Below, one piece after another: positions 1-6,119 of a DNA stretch of 9,603 nt (position 1 is the first letter of the stretch; each line of letters opens with the position of its first letter). The position numbers were made by a program, and so were the translations under genes. Under the pieces are notes generated by a model. The model saw nothing but the letters and a program-made list of their open reading frames with translations. It was not told where the DNA came from and did no database searches. Source of the DNA: Chlamydiae bacterium RIFCSPHIGHO2_12_FULL_27_8 (GTDB lineage Bacteria > Chlamydiota > Chlamydiia > Chlamydiales > SM23-39). Where the stretch lies: positions 1-9,603 of the forward strand of contig MGLU01000012.1 of assembly GCA_001796155.1 (NCBI GenBank), given 5' to 3'.

Positions 1-1062
1 CCCATAGGCGTAAAATTTGGAATAATTTTAGTTATTGTCGATAATAAACAATATGAAGTTGCAACTTTTAGAACCGATGTTTCCTACGAAGACGGCAGAA
101 GACCCTCCCAAGTAAAATTTTCAACTCCTGATGAAGACGCTAAAAGAAGAGACTTTACAATAAATGGCATGTTCTATGACCCAATAAAAAAATAAATTAT
201 AGATTTTGTTAATGGAAAAATTGATCTTGAAGCAAAAATTATTAAAGCTATAGGTGATCCAAATCAAAGATTTTTAGAAGATAGACTTAGAATGATCAGA
301 GCAATCAGATTGTCATCTAGATTTTCTTTTAAAATTGATAAAGAAACAAAAATTGCTATTTCAAAACATTCAAAAGATCTGTTTCCTTCAGTAGCTATTG
401 AAAGAGTTATGCAGGAATTTCAAAAAATGAGCCTTTATAAAGGTTTTAGAAATTCCTTAATTAAAATGTTTGAAGTCAATCTTTTGCAAACAATTTTCCC
501 ATCTTTAAAAGAACTTTCGATAGATGAAATAAAAAAAAGAACCTTGATTATTGAAGGTTTTCCAAAAGAAACCCCGGTAATCATCTCTATTTTAGAACTT
601 TTTAAAAATATTTCATTAGAAGAAAAAATAGAAATTTCTAAATATTTAAAAATTTCTAATAGAGAAATTGATTTTGTAAAATTTATTCACTTATCTAAAG
701 AATTTATTGTGGATTTCAAAAATATTGATGATTATACTTGGTCTCTTTTTTTTACTTCAAAATATTCAGAAATAGCTCAAGATATTTTAGCAATGTATAT
801 CCCGGCAATAGATCGAATCGCATTTTTTGAAAAATTAAATAATAAAAAAGAAGAATTAAAATATTTTATAAATAAAATTAAAAATAAAGACCCTATCTTA
901 AAATCTGAACATTTAAAACTTTATAATATCAATCCGGGCTTATTAATGGGACAACTTCTAAAAGATGCAGAAAAAATTTCAATAAATAAAAAAATTAAAG
1001 AGCCTCATAAAGTTATAGAAGAATTAAAAAAAACTAAACTGTGGCCAAAAGAATCACTTTAA
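1..1062 (+). pseudogene. pcnB: Poly(A) polymerase / tRNA nucleotidyltransferase (PcnB/Cca family), 5'-partial, interrupted by in-frame TAA
   Basis: Frame 1 is open from the left edge except for a TAA at 193-195. It encodes a class II nucleotidyltransferase, a family that adds CCA to tRNA or poly(A) to RNA. The visible part starts inside the catalytic head (VATFRTD, then RRDFTINGMFYDP, with RRD at 145-153). It continues through the family motif EDRLRMIRAIR (277-309), which belongs to the template-binding neck, and then a helical body with VAIERV. The tail NPGLLMGQLLKDAE and LWP resembles chlamydial members. The catalytic GxxxDxD motif would lie upstream of the window. The stop sits between DPIKK and IIDFVNGKIDLE, where relatives carry one ordinary residue, so a single base change explains it. 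The first ATG after the stop (292) falls inside the conserved motif; starting there would omit the catalytic domain. The gene is a pseudogene, a sequencing error or a readthrough case. Family assignment is firm; poly(A) versus CCA activity is not resolved. Confidence 0.82.
193..195 (+). other. Premature in-frame TAA in the nucleotidyltransferase gene
   Basis: The codon order is cca ata aaa aaa taa att ata gat, so DPIKK and IIDFV lie in the same frame on either side of the TAA. A 7-A run (186-192) precedes it. Losing one A gives TAG within a few codons, and gaining one gives TAA within about ten. Simple slippage therefore cannot bypass the stop; only substitution, readthrough or a base-call error can. 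Confidence 0.9.
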
Positions 1063-2576
1063 GCAATCATACATGCTGTGTTGATAAGCATGGAAACAAC
1101 TTTTACTGCATTAATTAAAGATTTTTTTAAAAAAATTGTCGGATCTAAAATCCCTTCATTATTCAAATCTACAAATTTGCTTTTTAAAACATTATACCCA
1201 AGATTTTTAGAACTTTTAAAAATTTTTTCAATAATTAATTCAGTGTTTTGACCAGAATTTATCAAAATCTGTCTTAAAGGAACTTTTAATACTTCAGAAA
1301 ATATCTTATATGCAACTTTATCCGCTTCAGATAAATTTTCTTTTTTTAAAAAATGTTCTAAAAATTTAGCACATTTTAAATATTCAACTCCCCCGCCATT
1401 TGAAATACCACCAATATTAAAAAGTTTTAAAATTTCTAAAATTTCTAAAAATTTTTCTCTCTTTTCTTTAAATTCTAATTCCGTATCCCCATTTAAAAAA
1501 ATTTCAGCATAGCTGTTTTGAAAAAATGATCTTCTCTTTATTATTTTATCAATTTCATTTTGATCTCTGGTTTTTGTTATTTCCAAAGATAGTTTTTTAG
1601 TTTTATCTTCAAATTCACTCTTTGTATCAAATATGAAAATAGTCTTGTCTTTCAAAATTTTAATAAATTTACATGATCCGAATTTATTTTTAAAATTTAA
1701 ATAAATATCTGTATTACAAATATTTGCAATATCATTCAATACAAATTTTTCTAAAAAATAACTCTCTAAAACACACACCGGAAAATTATTTCTTACTCTA
1801 TTCAATACTGCCGTTTCCAATGCCCTTTTTTCAACCCGGCTAGCTATAATAACAAGTGGCTCTTTATCAGCTCTTTGTAAAATTTCTGCAATTTCATTCT
1901 CTGAAACTATATTTTTTTCCAGAATTAAAATTTTAGGGTTTTTGAATTCAACACTTAAACTCTCTTCATTGTTTATAAAATAATTTGATAAATATCCACT
2001 ATCTATTTCATAGCCATCTAAAAATTTAACCTCTTGCTTATCAACATTTTTTTCACTTATTTTGATAAAACTATCAATCGGTATTTTTTTAAACCCTTCT
2101 AGCAATAGTTTGGATGAAGAAATATCTATATTGTTTAATATAAAATTTTCTATAACCTGTGCAGTTATCTTTGTATTTGAGCTTTCTTCTAAAAAATCTA
2201 TAGACACTTTTAAAACTTTTTCTAGAGATTCTTTTAAATATACAGGTGATACACCAAAAGAAATATACTTTAAGCAGGCTTCATAAAAAGCTTCTATCAG
2301 AATAATTGTTGTCGAAAATCCAATTTTTAAATCGCTTTTTGTTTTTTTAGCAGCTTCATTAATTATTTTTACTGCCATATTTTCAAATCTGTCTTCAAAA
2401 AAAATCTCACCCGCTATTTTTTCAGCATTTTTTGAAGAAAAAATATACCCATCTTTTCTAAAAATTACATTTTTAGGGTTTGGCCCATATGTAACTTTAA
2501 TGGTTTTAGAAAATTTTTTTATCCCATTTAATATTGAAATTAAACCGCTTTGATTTAATTGAAAGGTCTTTTCCAT
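1059..2576 (-). CDS. Divergent GroEL-like chaperonin, ATPase residues degraded
   Basis: This is a 505-residue cytosolic protein of the Hsp60/GroEL fold, a little shorter than typical GroEL (about 548). Numbered from the chosen Met, YGPNPKNV (30-37) replaces LGPKGRNV, and EDRFENMAVKII matches EDKFENMGAQMV. IDSGYLSNYFINNEES matches the apical DRGYLSPYF segment that contacts clients and GroES. NGGGVEYL matches AGGGVAL, and GILDP with the INTACM end matches the GroEL C-terminus; the Gly-Met tail is absent. The nucleotide loop GDGTTT is IGFSTT (85-90), so the position of E. coli Asp87 is Gly. The Asp398 position appears to be Glu (378). ATP-driven folding is therefore doubtful; it resembles the extra GroEL2/GroEL3 paralogues of chlamydiae. 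I chose the start at 2576 because GAAGG (2588-2584) lies 7 nt upstream. An upstream in-frame ATG at 2621 adds 15 residues with no GroEL similarity. It is transcribed divergently from the PutA-like gene. Confidence 0.88.
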   Translation of the reverse strand: MEKTFQLNQSGLISILNGIKKFSKTIKVTYGPNPKNVIFRKDGYIFSSKNAEKIAGEIFFEDRFENMAVKIINEAAKKTKSDLKIGFSTTIILIEAFYEACLKYISFGVSPVYLKESLEKVLKVSIDFLEESSNTKITAQVIENFILNNIDISSSKLLLEGFKKIPIDSFIKISEKNVDKQEVKFLDGYEIDSGYLSNYFINNEESLSVEFKNPKILILEKNIVSENEIAEILQRADKEPLVIIASRVEKRALETAVLNRVRNNFPVCVLESYFLEKFVLNDIANICNTDIYLNFKNKFGSCKFIKILKDKTIFIFDTKSEFEDKTKKLSLEITKTRDQNEIDKIIKRRSFFQNSYAEIFLNGDTELEFKEKREKFLEILEILKLFNIGGISNGGGVEYLKCAKFLEHFLKKENLSEADKVAYKIFSEVLKVPLRQILINSGQNTELIIEKIFKSSKNLGYNVLKSKFVDLNNEGILDPTIFLKKSLINAVKVVSMLINTACMIA

Positions 2577-2583
2577 ATTCATA

Positions 2584-2588
2584 CCTTC
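2584..2588 (-). promoter_or_regulatory. Shine-Dalgarno site deciding the GroEL-like start
   Basis: On the minus strand GAAGG stands 7 nt before the ATG of MEKTFQ. The in-frame ATG two codons earlier is only 1 nt from it, too close. The ATG at 2621 has no such site. Confidence 0.6.
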
Positions 2589-2614
2589 ATTTAAAATAGA
2601 AAAAAAAATCTCAT

Positions 2615-2645
2615 TTGTCAAAATTAAAAATTATAATGCTATAAA
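2615..2645 (+). promoter_or_regulatory. Candidate promoter for the PutA-like/uvrD operon
   Basis: On the plus strand TTGTCA (2615-2620, 5 of 6) is followed after 19 nt by TATAAA (2640-2645), preceded by TGC, which makes an extended -10. The spacer is long by 2 nt. An alternative -10 is TATAAT at 2632-2637, part of the palindrome ATTATAAT (2630-2637), but it lacks a good -35. The element interleaves with the promoter of the divergent GroEL-like gene. Expected leader is about 36-44 nt. Confidence 0.4.
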
Positions 2646-2659
2646 AATATATCTGTCAT
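2630..2659 (-). promoter_or_regulatory. Candidate sigma-70 promoter for the GroEL-like gene
   Basis: On the minus strand ATGACA (2659-2654, 5 of 6 to consensus) is followed after 18 nt by TATAAT (2635-2630, 6 of 6). Transcription would start near 2623, giving a leader of roughly 47 nt that contains the GAAGG ribosome site. A second possible box, TTGACA (2621-2616) with a weak TATTTT 17 nt on, would start within the ribosome site and is less likely. The AT-rich background makes chance -10 matches common. Confidence 0.5.
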
Positions 2660-2687
2660 AAAATATCAGTAATTTAATAATCACATT

Positions 2688-5600
2688 ATGAACGAAAAAA
2701 AAACATCTTACCTTCAGGAGGCAAAAGAACTATTAGATAGTTTTTCCAATAAAACTTTTTCAACAGAAGAAAGATGCTCAAATTCAATAAAATTATCCGA
2801 AATTATCTATTCTTATATTAATCAAAATAACTCTTTTATAAATTTTTTTAATTTTAAACTCGATCCTTCCAATCTTTTAGATTCTAAAGCTTTTTTACAA
2901 GATTCAATTGATCAGCTTCTAAGATCAAAATCAGAGGAAAGAACTTTAGAACACTTTTCTCACCTTTTAAAGATTTATAGCAATATTAATTCAAAAAGTA
3001 ATAATATTTTGTTTTTAATTGTTAAATATATCCCTTCACTCTTTCCTGATTATATTTTAAATCTGTTGAAAAAAAAATTGAAAAAAAGTTCTCCTTTAAA
3101 TTTTATGTTTTCATCTCAAAATGAAATAACAAAAAATTTTTCAACTAATGATAACTGCATTTTATCGCTAGTTTTAAAAAAAGCATTGAGTAAATATCAG
3201 GAAGAAAAAAATATAAAAGATTATTTAAAAATACTTTCTAAAACAAAAATTAAATTATTGAAAATTAATATTTCTCATATCAGCTATAAACTTAATTTCG
3301 ATGATTTTAATTCAATAGAACTTGAAAATAATTTAAGAAATCTTCTTGAAGCTTCAATCAAAGAAGGAAATAAAAAAGAAATTTTTTTAGAAATAGATCA
3401 GTTGAATTTTTTTGAAATTACTATGAATATTCTTGAAAAACTTCTATTAGAAGAAACTTTAAAAGATCTTAATCTCACAATAAATATCCCGGTGAACTTT
3501 TTTCTTTCTTTTGAAATTTTACAATCTACCTTAAAAATATCAAAAAAAAGAATTTCTATTGGATATACACCCATTTCAATTCATATTTTAAAATACGAAA
3601 ATAGTAATATTGAAAATATAAACGCTGCAAAAAAAAATCTATCTTCTCCAATTTTAAAATCTAATTATAAAATAGATCTAAATTTAAAAAAAATTATTGA
3701 TTATGTTGTAGAAAATAATTCATTCCTAAAAATATTTTTTTCTTTAGAAAAGATTTTTGAAATTTCATATTTAATCATCCTAATTAAAGAAAAAAATCTT
3801 AATAATTTTATTAATTTTATTTTCATAAATAGAAATTTTGAAAAAATTGCAGTTTTTATCAATCAAATTTTAAATATTGTGCCTTTAAAAAATATTAAAT
3901 CTGTTAAAGAAGATGAATTTTATCTAATGATTCCCCATTTTTTAAAGGAAATAAATAAAAGCCATTTTGAAATTTTTAATTTAACTTCAAAAGATCCTCT
4001 TTTTAACGAATTAGCAGATAATTTTAAAAAAAGTTTTGTCGATCTTAACCCCCTTATTATAAATAATGAACCACGTATACATAAAAAAAATAATTTAGAT
4101 ATTTTTGAAGAATTAAAAAATTTTAAATATGAAAAAATTCCTTCTATAGTTAAAGGCTACGATGTTTTTAATGATTTTAAAAAATTTAATCTGCCGGATA
4201 TTTTAGAAAAATCTTATGACTTTTCATATATAACCAATGATCAAATGGAAGAAGCTCTGCAATCTGCAAAAAACAATCAATCGTTTTTTGAAAATTTAAC
4301 TTTAGTGGAAAAAATTAAAATTTTAAACATTGTAAAATTAAATTTTTTGGAAAATAAAAATTATATTGTAAAGTTTTTAATTTTGGATACTTTTAAAAAT
4401 TTAAAAGAGGCTCTTAGAGAATTTAATATCTCTATCGAAACTATAGATTTTTTAATTGAACAATTTAAAAATTTGTCTTTAATTAAAGATGTTTCAATAC
4501 AACCTAAAGGAACTTTTTTAGCCATTCCTTCCATATACTTTCCTCTAATGAGTTCTATTGAAATACTCGTTTCCGCTTTTTTAACCGGAAATACAATTAT
4601 TTTTATACCTACAAAATCAATAAAAATTGTTTACGAAATTATTAAAATTTTTCAAAAAATTGATATGTTTAAAGATTTTGTACAACTATTAAATTTAAAA
4701 AATGTTCAGTTTGAAAAAATTTTAAATGATACAAGAATCAATACTCTTTTTATTACCTCCACAGCAAAAGAATCTAAACGCTTAATTAAATTAAGAAATG
4801 GCCTCGAAGTTATTGCTCAATGCGGAGGTATAAATACAATAATTGTCACTTCAATGGCTGATAGAGAAGAATCTTTAAAATATATTATAGATTCTACTTT
4901 TGAATATTCTTCTCAAAAACTTTCAAGTGCTTCAATACTAATTTTAGAAAAAGAAGTTTATGAAGACAAAAATTTTATAAACGATTTAGTAGAAATAACT
5001 AAATCATTAAAATGTTCAAAAACTTATTGCGAAGATTCTTATATTACACCTCTTCTTTGCGAGTTCGAAATAAATAAAATTACTAAGTTGGAAAAAAATG
5101 AGTATTGGCTTTTAGAACCATATGCAGATCCTGAAAATTCAAAGCTTTTATATCCTGGAATAAAAATGGATACAAATATTGACGAGCTTTATAAAAAAGA
5201 AGAAAAATATTACCCGTTTCTCTCTATAGTAAAAGCTGAAAATTTAAATCATGCTGTAAATATTGCAAATTCAACAAAATATGGACTCTCTGCAGGTATT
5301 TTTTCATTAGACCAAAGAGAAATAGATTTTTGGAAAGAAAATATTAATGCTTCAAACTTATATATTAACACAAAAATTGTTAATACAAGAATTAAAAGAT
5401 CTCCTTTCGGAGGTTTTAAAGAAAGTTCTTTTGGACCTGGATTTAAATCAGGTGGACAAAATTTTATATTGTACTTTTTGAATATTTCTCAAAATGATCT
5501 GCCAAGAGAAAAAAAACCGGTCAATGAATGGGTAAATTCTCTAACTTCATTTTTGGAAAATATTCAACTCTCTGCTGAAGAGCTTGGAAATTGGTATGCT

Positions 5601-6119
5601 ACAATTTCAAATTATTCCTACTGGTGTAAAAAATTTCAAAATGAAGCCGATTATTTTAAAATTTTAGGACAGGATAACATTATAAAATATGTTCCAAGAA
5701 AAAAAATTACTTTAAGATTAGAAGATAACAGCTTTGCCTTAGATGCCCTAAAAGCTTGTGCCGCTGCACTAACTTGCTCTATGCCCCTCGAAATTAGCTG
5801 GAGCGGAAATAAAAATAATGAAAATTTAAGTTGGCTTGACCTGCTTCCAAACCTAAATGTTATTGAAGAAACTAAACAATCGTTGTTAAATAGAATAAAA
5901 AATAAAAAAATAAAAAGATTAAGACTGATTTCAAAAGCAGATAACGATATAATAAACGCTGCAAAAGATGCTGCTTGCTACGTAATAGATCAAAAAGTTC
6001 TTTCAAATGGGAAATTTGAGCTTTTGCATTATTTAAGAGAAATTAGTATCTCAAACGATTATCATAGATTCGGATTTTTAGGAAAAAGAGAAGCGGAAAT
6101 CAGGAAACCTTTGTTATGA
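2688..6119 (+). CDS. PutA-like protein (PRODH / P5C dehydrogenase / C-terminal ALDH-like domain), probable pseudoenzyme
   Basis: A PutA normally oxidises proline to glutamate, using FAD in the PRODH domain and NAD in the P5C dehydrogenase domain. Here residues 1-150 resemble the helical arm. Residues about 150-420 occupy the PRODH position but keep no clear motif: LVKGAYWD aligns with ILKYENS near 300, and ATHN and FQMLYG are gone. Residues about 455-930 are an aldehyde dehydrogenase domain, recognisable by ISTE-type helices, LTGNTIIFIP, KYGLSAGIFS and PFGGFKESSFGPG (906-918). Its catalytic positions differ: Cys of GQKCS is Leu745, Glu of AExGGKN is Gln711, Asn of PWNFP is Tyr617, and Lys of KPA is Ile640. 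Residues about 990-1143 match the C-terminal ALDH-superfamily-like domain of long PutAs (GQDNIIKYVPR, REISISNDYHRFGFLG). No signal peptide or membrane segment is evident. No Shine-Dalgarno precedes ATG 2688; AGGAGG at about 2715 has no start codon after it. A reading frame of 3.4 kb without stops at this AT content argues for selection. Confidence 0.82.
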   Translation: MNEKKTSYLQEAKELLDSFSNKTFSTEERCSNSIKLSEIIYSYINQNNSFINFFNFKLDPSNLLDSKAFLQDSIDQLLRSKSEERTLEHFSHLLKIYSNINSKSNNILFLIVKYIPSLFPDYILNLLKKKLKKSSPLNFMFSSQNEITKNFSTNDNCILSLVLKKALSKYQEEKNIKDYLKILSKTKIKLLKINISHISYKLNFDDFNSIELENNLRNLLEASIKEGNKKEIFLEIDQLNFFEITMNILEKLLLEETLKDLNLTINIPVNFFLSFEILQSTLKISKKRISIGYTPISIHILKYENSNIENINAAKKNLSSPILKSNYKIDLNLKKIIDYVVENNSFLKIFFSLEKIFEISYLIILIKEKNLNNFINFIFINRNFEKIAVFINQILNIVPLKNIKSVKEDEFYLMIPHFLKEINKSHFEIFNLTSKDPLFNELADNFKKSFVDLNPLIINNEPRIHKKNNLDIFEELKNFKYEKIPSIVKGYDVFNDFKKFNLPDILEKSYDFSYITNDQMEEALQSAKNNQSFFENLTLVEKIKILNIVKLNFLENKNYIVKFLILDTFKNLKEALREFNISIETIDFLIEQFKNLSLIKDVSIQPKGTFLAIPSIYFPLMSSIEILVSAFLTGNTIIFIPTKSIKIVYEIIKIFQKIDMFKDFVQLLNLKNVQFEKILNDTRINTLFITSTAKESKRLIKLRNGLEVIAQCGGINTIIVTSMADREESLKYIIDSTFEYSSQKLSSASILILEKEVYEDKNFINDLVEITKSLKCSKTYCEDSYITPLLCEFEINKITKLEKNEYWLLEPYADPENSKLLYPGIKMDTNIDELYKKEEKYYPFLSIVKAENLNHAVNIANSTKYGLSAGIFSLDQREIDFWKENINASNLYINTKIVNTRIKRSPFGGFKESSFGPGFKSGGQNFILYFLNISQNDLPREKKPVNEWVNSLTSFLENIQLSAEELGNWYATISNYSYWCKKFQNEADYFKILGQDNIIKYVPRKKITLRLEDNSFALDALKACAAALTCSMPLEISWSGNKNNENLSWLDLLPNLNVIEETKQSLLNRIKNKKIKRLRLISKADNDIINAAKDAACYVIDQKVLSNGKFELLHYLREISISNDYHRFGFLGKREAEIRKPLL
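6102..6107 (+). promoter_or_regulatory. Ribosome binding site of uvrD inside the PutA-like gene
   Basis: AGGAAA lies 8 nt before the uvrD ATG, within the last codons of the upstream gene. Together with the ATGA overlap it supports start 6116 and coupled translation. Confidence 0.6.

Noticed and set aside
193..195. TAA reassigned to a sense codon (alternative genetic code)
   Set aside because: The other long frames contain no in-frame TAA, and TAA ends the GroEL-like gene and the 8245-9171 glycosyltransferase gene.
292..1062. A separate gene starting at ATG 292
   Set aside because: The ATG is inside the conserved EDRLRMIRAIR motif, and matching sequence continues upstream in frame. Starting here would omit the catalytic domain.
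1425..1460. Repeated AAATTTCTA units
   Set aside because: They fall within the GroEL-like coding region, encoding Leu-Glu-Ile repeats, and reflect AT-rich codon use, not a separate element.
2062..2286. 74-codon plus-strand reading frame
   Set aside because: It lies wholly antisense inside the GroEL-like gene and its protein resembles nothing recognisable.
2577..2621. GroEL-like start at ATG 2621
   Set aside because: The extra 15 residues lack GroEL similarity and have no ribosome site, while the ATG at 2576 has GAAGG at 7 nt.
2577..2687. A small RNA or tRNA in the divergent spacer
   Set aside because: There is no cloverleaf, no stable hairpin and no terminator; promoters explain the spacer.
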